From positions 7,681,001-7,745,000 of the forward strand of contig NZ_CP147518.1 of assembly GCF_037201965.1 (NCBI RefSeq): 64,000 bases of DNA, given 5' to 3'. Numbering within the stretch: position 1 is the first letter of the stretch; every line of letters begins with the position of its first letter. This document shows positions 16,097 through 25,339 of the stretch, piece by piece. The position numbers and the translations under genes were made by a program. The DNA comes from Spirosoma sp. SC4-14. GTDB lineage: Bacteria > Bacteroidota > Bacteroidia > Cytophagales > Spirosomataceae. The notes beneath the pieces were generated by a model. That model saw nothing but the letters and a program-made list of their open reading frames with translations, was not told where the DNA came from and ran no database searches.

Positions 16097-16246
16097 CTTA
16101 TAACCTGAACTTTTTAGCCCTTCTTAATTTATGACTTTCGCCGGGCCAACGAGCGGACAGAAAAAGCGTCATAGACACGCGCCCCGGCCATCTGCGATGC
16201 AATGGCCAACGAGCATGAAAATTTTCAAATTCCACTACCTACTAAC

Positions 16247-17515
16247 TTAAAACTGCTCATGAATCTGCTTTAACAGATCGGCCGTACGTTTGCGCATTTC
16301 GCTAACTGGCTGAGTGAAGTTATTGTGCATAATACTAAAATACAGCACCTTGTTCCGCTTCGTGAGTACATAACCGCTTAGATTATATACGCCACTCATT
16401 GACCCCGATTTTGCGAAAATATAGGGTTTATCGGCGGCCGATAGCGTCCGTAACGTACCCGATTGCCCAGCCGCAGGCAGTAGCTTAAACAACCGTTGCT
16501 GAGGCACTCGGGCAGCAATTTTAGTTAACAACGCAATCAGTACATTGGGCGTAAACAGATTATAGCGCGACAGGCCCGACCCATCGACCCATTTGGCCGA
16601 CGAAGCCGGAAAATGCAGCCCATCGAACGTGCGTTTCAGTTCAAGCAAGGGTTCTAACTGGCTGCTGTTTCGCTCGGCCGAAATCATAAACAGTACTTGC
16701 TCGGCAAATTGATTGTCGCTCACCCAAAGCATCCGTTTATAGAGCGAATCGGTGGGTGTTCCCCGAACCAGCCGGGCCTCTGCTGGTAACGGCTTATTCA
16801 GCACCGTCACCGGTCGATGAAGTGTGTCGGATAAAAGCTGAGCCGCTAACCCCGCCGACCACCGAAACGGCACATCCTGCCGAAGAGGCCGGTCGCCAGT
16901 CGACCGAACAAACTGATTGCTGAATTCGGCCCGTCGTAATCCATTTGCAGAACCGATTCCGATGAGAACACTATCGGCAAAGCGTTGTGGACTGACGGTT
17001 CCGTTTATGTACCGAACTACATTTCCATAAATGGGTAGTGGAGCCAGTTCGGGCGAATAGTCGTCGTTGTAGTCGTCCCAGGCCCAGCCCGAACCAAATC
17101 GTGGGCCAGCATAATTTGCTGCTGAGAAAAATAATTGTTCGGAGCGATTTCGTAAAAAAGCGAGGAGGGTTGTGTCGGGCAAATCGGGATGAAGCAACAG
17201 CGGGTTTCCCGTGCCCCAGACAATCAGCGAATCGCCTTTAATGGTATAGCGAAACGCGGGCAGCGAATCGGGTAGAGTTAGGGTACCAGCATAAAAACTA
17301 AACAGTTTAGTGTTGGATGCAGGCGTAAATGGCTTGTCGGCATTGTGCTGAATCAACGACCGTTGACGAACCGGATCGTATAAAGCAACACCGGTAAAAT
17401 GGTCGATGTAAACCGGTTTTGTATGTAAGTCATGACTAAGACGCCGGGCGGGTGAACAACCAAACTGCAATCCGGCCAATATAATAAACAGAGCGCTTTT
17501 TTTCAGGGTATTCAT
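16247..17515 (-). CDS. dacB: D-alanyl-D-alanine carboxypeptidase/endopeptidase, PBP4 (S13) family lipoprotein
   Basis: This 422-residue S13-family peptidase has all three penicillin-binding motifs: SxxK as Ser67-Asn-Thr-Lys70, SxN as SDN within WVSDNQFAEQ, and KSG within FAKSGSMSG near the C-terminus. It trims or cleaves D-Ala cross-links of peptidoglycan in the periplasm. The signal peptide ends in a lipobox with Cys20 (GLQFGC), so it is probably membrane-anchored, whereas E. coli DacB is soluble. It is also somewhat shorter than E. coli DacB. I use the ATG with complement 17513-17515; the upstream in-frame start at 17557 adds 14 residues before the signal peptide. It lies 67 bases after the T9SS protease gene in the same orientation. 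Confidence 0.88.
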   Translation of the reverse strand: MNTLKKSALFIILAGLQFGCSPARRLSHDLHTKPVYIDHFTGVALYDPVRQRSLIQHNADKPFTPASNTKLFSFYAGTLTLPDSLPAFRYTIKGDSLIVWGTGNPLLLHPDLPDTTLLAFLRNRSEQLFFSAANYAGPRFGSGWAWDDYNDDYSPELAPLPIYGNVVRYINGTVSPQRFADSVLIGIGSANGLRRAEFSNQFVRSTGDRPLRQDVPFRWSAGLAAQLLSDTLHRPVTVLNKPLPAEARLVRGTPTDSLYKRMLWVSDNQFAEQVLFMISAERNSSQLEPLLELKRTFDGLHFPASSAKWVDGSGLSRYNLFTPNVLIALLTKIAARVPQQRLFKLLPAAGQSGTLRTLSAADKPYIFAKSGSMSGVYNLSGYVLTKRNKVLYFSIMHNNFTQPVSEMRKRTADLLKQIHEQF

Positions 17516-17581
17516 TGGCTTACAGCCACCGTTTGCAACCGCATGTTCAGTTTGCAACGGTGGCTACTGTAAACCTACAAA

Positions 17582-20227
17582 CTAACGGGCAATTATGACC
17601 TTCTGCATTAGCACAGAATCGTCGGCTTTAAGCCGCAGAAAGTATAAGCCCGTAGGCAATTGTCTCAGGTCGAGCTGTTCATTCAGCTTTTTGCCACTTA
17701 CTTTTAGCGTTTGCTGCTGTATTATTTGTCCGGTAGCGCTCGAAATTGACAGATTAGCCTCGGCCACTGGCCTAACCAGATCAGCTTCTATCTGAAGTAG
17801 TCCGGTACTAATCGGGTTTGGGAAAACCGAAAACGTGCCTGAACGTATGGGTTCATTGCCCAGCACGGGCGACAACGGCGGCAATTGAATGCGCAGGTTA
17901 TCGACGGCCCAGCCCCAACCGTGCGCTAATTGGTCAGAAAACAACCGAAACCGAATCAATACTTCATCCCCTGCTTTGAAGTTACCGTTTTCCAGCAACG
18001 ACATCGACCGTTGTTTGTAATATGAAGGAATGCCGATTGTGGTCGAGTTTTTGTCGCCCGCTGTTGTTCCGGCAACCAGATTCCGATTGTAGGCAATCAG
18101 CCAGTCGGGCTGGTCGTTTGAGTCGTAGCCATCCCGAACCGGCAGCCAGGTTTTACCACCGTCTTTTGAGCCTTCAACTATTACGTAATCATAGAAATTA
18201 TCACTGCTAAACGTGCTCGTTACGTCGCCGGGTTCAACCAATACAATTTCGTCGAAGAATATGGTAGCACTGTCGGGGTTGGCTTTTACGCGTACGGGCG
18301 ATAGCAACACATACTGCGCATTGCTTTCATACTTATAATCGCTCCCGTTCTGATACGGATGCTCAGACTGAATAGCCGGATCTGTAAAATTGGCGGGCTT
18401 GTCGATCATGAACCGATAGCCAACAAAATCGCTGGCCGCCGATGCATCGTTGAACGTATTGCTGTAGCGATCCACCGTCGGCTTCAGGGCCACTACCGTT
18501 ACGTCATACAAGCCGGTTTTGGGGCTAATGGTCTGGTTCCGGGCTTTCGAAGAATCCTGAACCACAATCCGATAACTGATTTTATCACCTGCTTTGAGCG
18601 AATTGGCCGGGAACGTAATTCGGTTTGTATAAAGGCTATCGTACAACTTTCCGTTCGGTCCCGTCAGCGTAAGCCGCAGCGGTATGGTTGGCTGGGCAGC
18701 TCCATTGATCTGATAGTCGATATAAGCGGTATTGATGTTTGACCGAACCGAAGCAATACTCCGATCATCGGATATTCGGGCATAAACCGGTAAACTGTCG
18801 GTAGTGGTGAATATAAAGTTTTTTTCTGGCGCAAACGCTACGGTTGGTGGCGTTGTGTCGGGCCCAAATTGTACACGGTATAATAACTGCTGAGCCGTTG
18901 TCGATTTGCCGGGATTGGTAAACGTTCGGCCCGACGCATCCTGTGCCAGAACATAATACCAGATATCGCCCTGCGCCAGATTGGCAGGCATTGTGTAAGT
19001 ATAGTCTGCTGAACTTCCGGCAACCAGCGTCAGCGGCACTTCCGTAAATGTATTATCGGTAGCGGTCGGAAGGCTTTTTCGGTAGCGTAGTTTCACCGAA
19101 CCCGGTGTCAGCGTGGTATCACTGATTACCCGAACCATAAACACAACATCCTTTATCTCTTCGCTACTGACGAGTGGTGTATGCAGTACCGATGTTGTTT
19201 TCCACTCCATATCGGCAAAAAAGCTCAGCACCAGCGGTCCGGGAGTATGAATCGCTTCAGACGAACCGAATTGGGGCGACATCAATGAATTAATAGTACC
19301 TGCCGGATAGGTAGCCTCATCGACATGGTACACACTGGAACCACGGTTGAAGGTTGGAGGAGCATATAGCTTAATTTTCTGCCCGGTTTGCTGCTGGAGC
19401 ACAGGCCCATTTAAAAAAATATTGCCCCCCGTCAGTTGTTGATATAATTGATTAGACCCGTCCGGGTAGGTTTCTGCCGATGTTACCAGATTCTGGCTCT
19501 GTGCATTTTCGATGAAATGATCATAGACCGACGGTAGTCCGGCTGCGTAGTTACCAAGCGTTCCGTCGGTATCGAAATACCCAATAAATCCTAAACCGTG
19601 CCCAATTTCGTGGAGAACAACCGAAACAAGGTCATATTGCCCGGCGGGGGTTATGCCATCGGTTCCATAATACCAGTTATTGTTTCGGTTAAATTGAGCC
19701 ACTATATCGGGCTGGCCAGGCGTGTTTAGCTCCCGACGAGCGATTTTTTCAGCCAGTGCAATCGGATAGATACCCTGAGCTTTCTGAGCGCCATCAGAAC
19801 CATATCGCACTTCGGCGGGACCTGCCGAACCAAGAATTCCCCGGCTTTGGGTTGTCCAGCTAGCCTGAATATTAATTGGAACGGGCGTACTGATATAAGT
19901 TGCCCAAATATCGACCGCATATTGAAAAGCAGCCTGGGCTTCGGGTGTAAAGCCAGAATATGTAACGTTGATAGTAGCCGTTGCGGCTTTGCGGGCATTG
20001 GGGTTCTGGCGGGCTTTCAGAAAGGCTTCGGGCGGAGCAACGCTTGTGAAGGCATCCCGGCCGCTACCATAACAAATGGTTTTAGGAGCAACTAAATCAG
20101 ACCTTATTTTTCGAACAAATTCCCCATAGACCGGCGAAGCTGTAGTTGGTTTTTGTGCTACACCTGAAGTGCTGATCAAGGCCAGACCCACAACCAGGCT
20201 CCACGCCGGAACTTTCCCTAAACACAT
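17582..20227 (-). CDS. Secreted zinc metalloprotease-like protein with T9SS sorting domain
   Basis: This is an 881-residue exported protein with a signal peptide at residues 1-25 (ending GVAQ). A metalloprotease-like domain has the zinc signature HEIGHGLGF (His206, Glu207, His210) and a Met-turn-like SLMSP further on. The third zinc ligand expected in metzincins is not in its usual place. Two Ig/fibronectin-like regions with TPPTVAF and SYRIVVQDSS follow, then a jelly-roll-like segment. The C-terminal ~80 residues are a type IX secretion sorting domain (SVFPNPISTG to LPTGLYFLRLKADDSVLMQKVIIAR), which sends the protein through the outer membrane and anchors it to the surface. The 300-base upstream gap holds its promoter, not clearly recognisable. 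Confidence 0.87.
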   Translation of the reverse strand: MCLGKVPAWSLVVGLALISTSGVAQKPTTASPVYGEFVRKIRSDLVAPKTICYGSGRDAFTSVAPPEAFLKARQNPNARKAATATINVTYSGFTPEAQAAFQYAVDIWATYISTPVPINIQASWTTQSRGILGSAGPAEVRYGSDGAQKAQGIYPIALAEKIARRELNTPGQPDIVAQFNRNNNWYYGTDGITPAGQYDLVSVVLHEIGHGLGFIGYFDTDGTLGNYAAGLPSVYDHFIENAQSQNLVTSAETYPDGSNQLYQQLTGGNIFLNGPVLQQQTGQKIKLYAPPTFNRGSSVYHVDEATYPAGTINSLMSPQFGSSEAIHTPGPLVLSFFADMEWKTTSVLHTPLVSSEEIKDVVFMVRVISDTTLTPGSVKLRYRKSLPTATDNTFTEVPLTLVAGSSADYTYTMPANLAQGDIWYYVLAQDASGRTFTNPGKSTTAQQLLYRVQFGPDTTPPTVAFAPEKNFIFTTTDSLPVYARISDDRSIASVRSNINTAYIDYQINGAAQPTIPLRLTLTGPNGKLYDSLYTNRITFPANSLKAGDKISYRIVVQDSSKARNQTISPKTGLYDVTVVALKPTVDRYSNTFNDASAASDFVGYRFMIDKPANFTDPAIQSEHPYQNGSDYKYESNAQYVLLSPVRVKANPDSATIFFDEIVLVEPGDVTSTFSSDNFYDYVIVEGSKDGGKTWLPVRDGYDSNDQPDWLIAYNRNLVAGTTAGDKNSTTIGIPSYYKQRSMSLLENGNFKAGDEVLIRFRLFSDQLAHGWGWAVDNLRIQLPPLSPVLGNEPIRSGTFSVFPNPISTGLLQIEADLVRPVAEANLSISSATGQIIQQQTLKVSGKKLNEQLDLRQLPTGLYFLRLKADDSVLMQKVIIAR

Positions 20228-20527
20228 GCGAGAATAGAATTATAAATCGATACTACGTTATTTGTGATTAGCATATAGCCCCATCACCTCCCTTTAGCGC
20301 TACACTACTTATAAGGCTTTAGCCTGGTGGTTAACTCGGTCTACATGTATTTATACGATTTCGTTTCATTTTCATTGCGGCCTAACTGTTCATCCGCTTA
20401 ACTTTCAGGCCAAAATAGACATAGTAACAGAAGAAACAAAGTTCATAATCTGTTTAAGCCTGTTTACTTATTCTGGACGTCCATTTATGGCCCAATTGTC
20501 AAATCTGAGAGGTTAAAAGCAAGCGTT
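20228..20527. other. Intergenic stretch between the T9SS protease and msrB
   Basis: These 300 bases contain the promoter region of the minus-strand T9SS protease gene. A GAACTTTG on the minus strand near 20440 is a one-mismatch -7 candidate. I see no RNA gene, terminator or repeat with confidence. Confidence 0.4.
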
Positions 20528-20935
20528 CTATACGTTATCGGCTTCCCGTTTCAGCACTAACGACACCGAATTGAGACAATAGCGCAGGCCCGTTGGTGGG
20601 GGTCCATCATTAAATACATGCCCCAGATGGGCATCGCAAACGTTGCAGAGCACTTCTACCCGAAACATCCCATAACTATAGTCTTTTTCAAGCCGAGTTC
20701 GTTCTTCCTCAATAGGTTCCGTAAAACTTGGCCATCCGGTTCCTGATTCAAATTTGGTTTTCGATTCAAACAATTCTGTACCACAACACACACAGGCATA
20801 AACGCCCGGATCGTGCGCTTCGCAGTATTCGCCCGTAAATGGCCGTTCGGTTCCCTTCCCGCGAGCCACCCTATATTGCTCCGGCGTTAATATGGTACGC
20901 CACTCTTCGTCGGTTTTAATAACTTTCTGAATCAT
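20528..20935 (-). CDS. msrB: Peptide-methionine (R)-S-oxide reductase
   Basis: This 135-residue MsrB has the usual single-domain length. Structural zinc cysteines are Cys48/Cys51 (CVCC) and Cys97/Cys100 (CNVC). The catalytic Cys120 is in RYCLNSVSL, and the HLGHVFNDGPPPTGLRYC block binds methionine-R-sulfoxide. It repairs oxidised methionine, using thioredoxin as reductant. There is no signal peptide, so it is cytosolic. A second cysteine in the VCC region could serve as resolving residue, but in this subfamily the resolving Cys is often absent. It is divergent from recQ and stands alone; no terminator is obvious after its stop. Confidence 0.95.
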   Translation of the reverse strand: MIQKVIKTDEEWRTILTPEQYRVARGKGTERPFTGEYCEAHDPGVYACVCCGTELFESKTKFESGTGWPSFTEPIEEERTRLEKDYSYGMFRVEVLCNVCDAHLGHVFNDGPPPTGLRYCLNSVSLVLKREADNV

Positions 20936-21037
20936 GTTGGTTTTGGTTCTATATTCTATCTTTTCTATGAACGTAAACCATACTCCTATCCGATTTGTCT
21001 TTTCCAGACGTAAATTCGCAGTTATTTAGTGGTTTGA

Positions 21038-22984
21038 GTGCCCTATATCAACGATCTTTTAACTTCGTCGCCAGTGACTATCCGACAGATTTTACAGCAG
21101 TTTTGGGGATATACCAGCTTCCGGCCCATGCAGGAAGAGATCGTCAAGACGGTACTGGAGCGTCGGGATACATTGGTTTTGATGCCTACCGGGGGCGGCA
21201 AGTCCATCTGTTTTCAGGTGCCTGCCCTGGCCATGAAAGGGGTTTGCATTGTAGTAACGCCACTAATTGCTCTAATGAAAGATCAGGTAGAGCAGCTCCG
21301 CAAGCGCGGCATTCCGGCTGCAGCCATTTACTCGGGAATGCACTATCGCGAAATCGACAGTACGCTCGACAACTGCATTTATGGGAATACCAAATTCCTG
21401 TATGTATCACCCGAGCGGCTCCGCACCGAAATTGTTATCGAACGCGCAAAGCAAATGGTGGTTTGCCTGCTGGCGGTTGATGAAGCACATTGCATTTCGG
21501 CATGGGGATACGATTTCAGACCACCCTACCTGCAAATTGCGGAATTTCGCGAACTAATTGCCGAAACGCCAATCATTGCCCTTACCGCTTCGGCAACGCC
21601 CGATGTTCAGACCGACATTCAGGATAAACTGGCATTGCGGCAACCGGAGGTATTCCGTCAGACATTTGCCCGCCCCAACCTGTCTTATTCGGCCGTACTG
21701 GAAGAAAGCAAAGAAAACCGACTTCTGCGCGCTCTTCAGAATGTTCCGGGTTCGGGAATCGTGTATGTTCGTAGCCGGAAACAAACGCAGCAGGTAGCTC
21801 ATTGGCTCGCCCGCCAGGGAATTGCGGCCGATTTTTATCATGCTGGTTTAACAACTCAGCAACGGTCGCATAAACAGGACGAATGGATTCAGGACCGAAT
21901 TCGGGTGATGGTAGCAACCAATGCCTTCGGTATGGGTATCGATAAGCCCGATGTGCGGGTAGTTGTACACCTCGATGTACCCGATTCGCTCGAAGCCTAC
22001 TATCAGGAAGCCGGACGTGCCGGACGTGATGGCCAGAAAGCATACGCCGTGATGCTCTATACCCATGGCGATCTGGAACATTTACGCTACCGCACCGAAC
22101 AACTCTACCCACCGGTTGAGATGCTGCGCCGGGTCTATCAGGCGTTAGCCAACTACACGGCAGTTCCGGTTGGTGGCGGGCACTACGAGAGCTACGATTT
22201 TGACCTGAATGCATTTGCCAATACCTTCAATCTGCACCCTCAGGAGACGCATTATGCCCTGAAACAACTACAACTCGAAGGTCTGATCGAACTAAGCGAG
22301 AATTATTTCCACCCATCCCGTCTCCTGGTCACTCTCGATAATCGGCAGCTATATGAGTTTCAGGTTATGAATCCGCGTTTCGATCCGTTTCTAAAATTAA
22401 TCCTGCGCATGTATGGCGGGGAAGTATTCACCGATTTCGTTACCATTTCGGAGTCGGCCCTGGCCCGAACGTTTCTGGTTAACCAGAGCGAGGTTGTAAC
22501 TCTACTGGAACAGCTTCACCAGCGCAACGTTATTGTCTACGAAAAACAAAAGGACAAACCACAGCTCACTTTTCTGACGCCCCGGTTCGATGCCCCAACA
22601 TTGCCAATCAATGTGCAGGAACTAACCCGCCGAAAGGAACAGGCGCTGCGGAAAGTACAGGCGGCCATTATTTATAGCGAACATCCGACCCAATGCCGAA
22701 CCCGCCTGTTGCAGGCTTATTTTGGTGAAAAACCTGGCGAAGCCTGCGGCATTTGCGATAATTGCATAAAAAAGAAGAAACAGCAGGAGATCGTCTCATC
22801 AACCATGCGCGAACGAGTGCGGGAGTTTGTTGCACTAGCCAATGGCCCCGGCATATCGCCCAAACAACTGGCTCATCATTTTTCGCAAACCGATACCGAT
22901 TCGCTGGCTCAGGTTGTAAAACTAATGCTGGCCGAAGAAGAAATCCGCTATACCAAAAATGGTAACCTTACCCTGAACCTGTAA
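21038..22984 (+). CDS. recQ: RecQ-family ATP-dependent DNA helicase
   Basis: This 648-residue superfamily-2 helicase unwinds DNA 3' to 5'. Motif 0 is GYTSFRPMQEEIV, Walker A is TGGGKS (Lys55), and the DEAH box is VDEAHCISAWGYDFRP with the RecQ aromatic loop. The later motifs VYVRSRKQTQ, FGMGIDKPDVRVVVH and QEAGRAGRDG are also intact. A RecQ zinc-binding region ends in CGICDNC, followed by a winged-helix/HRDC-like tail. No ATG fits the start. The first in-frame codon after a stop is GTG at 21038, and GTG 21074 is an alternative. Numbering here uses 21038. It is shorter than RecQ proteins with a full HRDC domain. The gene is divergent from msrB. Confidence 0.92.
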   Translation: MPYINDLLTSSPVTIRQILQQFWGYTSFRPMQEEIVKTVLERRDTLVLMPTGGGKSICFQVPALAMKGVCIVVTPLIALMKDQVEQLRKRGIPAAAIYSGMHYREIDSTLDNCIYGNTKFLYVSPERLRTEIVIERAKQMVVCLLAVDEAHCISAWGYDFRPPYLQIAEFRELIAETPIIALTASATPDVQTDIQDKLALRQPEVFRQTFARPNLSYSAVLEESKENRLLRALQNVPGSGIVYVRSRKQTQQVAHWLARQGIAADFYHAGLTTQQRSHKQDEWIQDRIRVMVATNAFGMGIDKPDVRVVVHLDVPDSLEAYYQEAGRAGRDGQKAYAVMLYTHGDLEHLRYRTEQLYPPVEMLRRVYQALANYTAVPVGGGHYESYDFDLNAFANTFNLHPQETHYALKQLQLEGLIELSENYFHPSRLLVTLDNRQLYEFQVMNPRFDPFLKLILRMYGGEVFTDFVTISESALARTFLVNQSEVVTLLEQLHQRNVIVYEKQKDKPQLTFLTPRFDAPTLPINVQELTRRKEQALRKVQAAIIYSEHPTQCRTRLLQAYFGEKPGEACGICDNCIKKKKQQEIVSSTMRERVREFVALANGPGISPKQLAHHFSQTDTDSLAQVVKLMLAEEEIRYTKNGNLTLNL

Positions 22985-23142
22985 TCTTCTGTTAATCTAG
23001 CCTTCTGCCAGACTATCTGCTCAGGCTAAAACTTGCTATTTGTCCCATAATCGTGCTATGTGTCCCAGCCATTTTGTAGCTTTTATTGTACCTGTCATCT
23101 TTGCCAAAAAACGATAGTCACCAATCAACTTTCAGACACATT

Positions 23143-23598
23143 ATGAAAACCCTACTCGCGTCCCTCTGCCTACTCACCAATCTATCGGTCTATGCTTTTT
23201 CTTCTGCCAATAACCCTTCGTGGGCTGTTGTCGACTCGGCAACTTATCAGCTAACCGTTGTTGTGTCAGGAATCAATCAGCGAACCGGGAAACTATACAT
23301 CGGTTTGGCTACCGATGCGTCCAGCTTTACCGGAGAGTCGGCTCATAAAAAAACGGTTGCGATACCCGAATCCGGCGACATCACGGTGTCGTTTGAGGGG
23401 TTAAAACCTGGGCGCTATGCGGTGAGGGTTCTTCAGGATCTGAACGACAATCAGAAAATGGATTTTTCGGGTCAAATGCCAGCGGAGCCCTTTGGGTTCT
23501 CAAACGTAACGATGCTGATGGGACCGCCCAGTTTCGACGAATGCTCTTTTGAGCTTAATGAAAATAAATCAGTACAAATTCGTATGATCGAACTGTAG
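23143..23598 (+). CDS. DUF2141 domain secreted protein
   Basis: This 151-residue protein has a signal peptide (MKTLLASLCLLTNLSVYAFS). The remainder is a DUF2141 domain with the typical EGLKPGRYAVRVLQDLNDNQKMDF and PAEPFGFSN motifs. DUF2141 proteins are small Ig-like exported proteins, common in Bacteroidota and Proteobacteria, without known activity. The D-x-N-x-N-x-K/D segment resembles a calcium-binding loop, which is only suggestive. I start at the ATG at 23143, which opens the signal peptide; upstream in-frame codons do not resemble the family. A weak CATCTTTG lies about 40 bases upstream. The gene stands alone between recQ and the SDR cluster. Confidence 0.82.
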   Translation: MKTLLASLCLLTNLSVYAFSSANNPSWAVVDSATYQLTVVVSGINQRTGKLYIGLATDASSFTGESAHKKTVAIPESGDITVSFEGLKPGRYAVRVLQDLNDNQKMDFSGQMPAEPFGFSNVTMLMGPPSFDECSFELNENKSVQIRMIEL

Positions 23599-23756
23599 AG
23601 GCACAGTCTTGAATCGAAATCTAGTAACACGTTGAGTAGATATGAGTGCGGGAGTCGTCAAAAACTGGGCGACTCTTTTGCTACCCAATCAACAAAAAGG
23701 CCTAACACACAGTTACCAGACTATTGTTATAGGCTATTGATTTTCTCAACGTTACG

Positions 23757-24623
23757 ATGACGCAATCAGAATTCCGACCGCAATCCAACGAAATTCCGGG
23801 CCAGCAACTCCCCTATCCGGCCCAACAATCGGACATGGACCCAGCCCCCGACAGCGATCTGTCGAACTACAAACCTGCCGGAAAACTAATTGACAAAGTA
23901 GCTATCATTACGGGTGGCGATTCGGGTATAGGGCGGGCAGTAGCGATTGCGTTTGCCATGGAGGGTGCCGATGTAGCAATTGTTTACAACGAAAATACTG
24001 ATGATGCCAGACACACCCAGCGCCTTGTTGAACAAAAAGACCATTCATGCCTGATTATCAAGGCCGATGTGCGAAACGCAGCCGCCTGTCAGGCCGCCGT
24101 ACAACAGGTTGTTGAGCAGTATGGCAAATTGAATATTCTGGTCAATAACGCTGCCTATCAGATGGCGCAGCAGTCTATAGACGATCTTTCGGAGGAACAG
24201 TTTCGCAGAACGTTCGAAACCAATATTTTTGGCTATTTCTTCATGGTGAAAGCCGTTTTGCCGCACCTCAACGAAGGCGATGCCATTGTGAATACGGGCA
24301 GTATTGTTGGTATAGTTGGCAATCCGATTCTGGTCGATTATGCGTCTTCGAAAGGCGCTATTCATGCCTTCACCAAATCGCTGGCCATTCAGTTGGGCAA
24401 ACGTAACATTCGGGTAAACTGCATAGCACCTGGGCCTGTCTGGACGCCTAACATTCCTGGAACTATGCCCGAAGATGAGGTCAAAAATTTTGGTCACGAG
24501 GTTGCCCTTGCCCGGCCCGGCCAACCCGAAGAACTGGCTCCGGCTTATGTGCTGCTTGCATCCAGCGAAGGCAGTTTCATGACCGGCAGTATTGTCGAAG
24601 TAACCGGCGGCAAGCTAGGCTAA
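23757..24623 (+). CDS. Short-chain dehydrogenase/reductase (YhdF/GSP39-like)
   Basis: This 288-residue classical SDR has a 45-residue N-terminal extension, as in the general-stress-protein-39 subgroup. The cofactor motif is TGGDSGIGRA (residues 52-61), with NNA at 130-132. The catalytic residues are Ser182, Tyr195 and Lys199 (YASSK), and the APGPVWTPNIP segment follows. It should oxidise or reduce an alcohol or carbonyl with NAD(P), and subgroup members are often linked to sugar or polyol dehydrogenation. It begins a group of five same-strand genes and lies 20 bases before the subunit-3-like gene, so cotranscription is likely. It has no signal peptide. The exact substrate is unknown. Confidence 0.88.
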   Translation: MTQSEFRPQSNEIPGQQLPYPAQQSDMDPAPDSDLSNYKPAGKLIDKVAIITGGDSGIGRAVAIAFAMEGADVAIVYNENTDDARHTQRLVEQKDHSCLIIKADVRNAAACQAAVQQVVEQYGKLNILVNNAAYQMAQQSIDDLSEEQFRRTFETNIFGYFFMVKAVLPHLNEGDAIVNTGSIVGIVGNPILVDYASSKGAIHAFTKSLAIQLGKRNIRVNCIAPGPVWTPNIPGTMPEDEVKNFGHEVALARPGQPEELAPAYVLLASSEGSFMTGSIVEVTGGKLG

Positions 24624-24643
24624 TTTATACCTCATCACTCACC

Positions 24644-25234
24644 ATGTTTCACTATCCAGCAGGCACCGTTCGCGCATTGCTCAAAACCGATCAGGTTACC
24701 AAAGCTACCCAACAGGCATTGACCGAACGGCTGAACGCTCAACCTCGGCAACCTACATTCTTTTCAGAAGCAGAGTTCTTACTGTTGCGAGCCGTTTGTG
24801 ACCAACTGATTCCGCAGCCCAACAGCCCTGAACGTATTTGCATCGAACACAGCATTGACGAGCGGCTTTCGGAAAACACAACAAATGGCTGGCGATACGA
24901 CACCATGCCGAATGACGGCGAGGCTTATCGATCAGGGTTGAAAGGTATCGACGAAAGTGCCGTTCATTTATTCCAGAAGCCATTTCAGGACTTGCTCGAC
25001 GAACAAAAAAATCAGGTTCTTCAAGCTATTCAGACAATGGAGGCTCCCGGCAAAACCTGGCAAACCCTTCCTGCCGATCGTTTTTTTGAAGAACTACTGG
25101 CCGAAGCCGCAGAAGCCTATTATAGCCACCCGTTAGCGCAGGAAGAAATTGGCTACGTTGGGATGGCCGATGTGCTAACCTGGCACCGAATCGGCCTCAA
25201 CCAACTGGAAGAACGAGAACCAAGAGCAATATAA
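24644..25234 (+). CDS. Gluconate 2-dehydrogenase subunit 3-like protein
   Basis: This 196-residue protein matches the gluconate 2-dehydrogenase subunit 3 family, with the FFSEAEFLLLRAVCDQLIPQP signature near residue 40. Its central acidic region and the C-terminal EEIGYVGM segment are also typical. In periplasmic enzymes this small subunit carries a Tat signal and exports the flavoprotein partner. Here no signal peptide is visible, so the complex is probably cytosolic. The flavoprotein partner is the GMC oxidoreductase encoded 105 bases downstream. No cytochrome c subunit gene is present, so the electron acceptor is unclear. Confidence 0.82.
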   Translation: MFHYPAGTVRALLKTDQVTKATQQALTERLNAQPRQPTFFSEAEFLLLRAVCDQLIPQPNSPERICIEHSIDERLSENTTNGWRYDTMPNDGEAYRSGLKGIDESAVHLFQKPFQDLLDEQKNQVLQAIQTMEAPGKTWQTLPADRFFEELLAEAAEAYYSHPLAQEEIGYVGMADVLTWHRIGLNQLEEREPRAI

Positions 25235-25339
25235 CCTGGTCAGTTGTCACTTGGTCATTAGTTATTGGACAAGCGGAATGATTGTATCAATGACTAATTG
25301 CCAATGCTTGATAACTACTAATCTGAATGTATCGAATTC

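Noticed and set aside
21582-22214. 210-codon antisense open frame within recQ
   Set aside because: It is arginine- and proline-rich, has no family features and lies entirely inside the strongly supported recQ gene.
23086-23142. Longer N-terminus for the DUF2141 protein
   Set aside because: The upstream codons do not resemble the family and would bury the clear signal peptide that starts at 23143.
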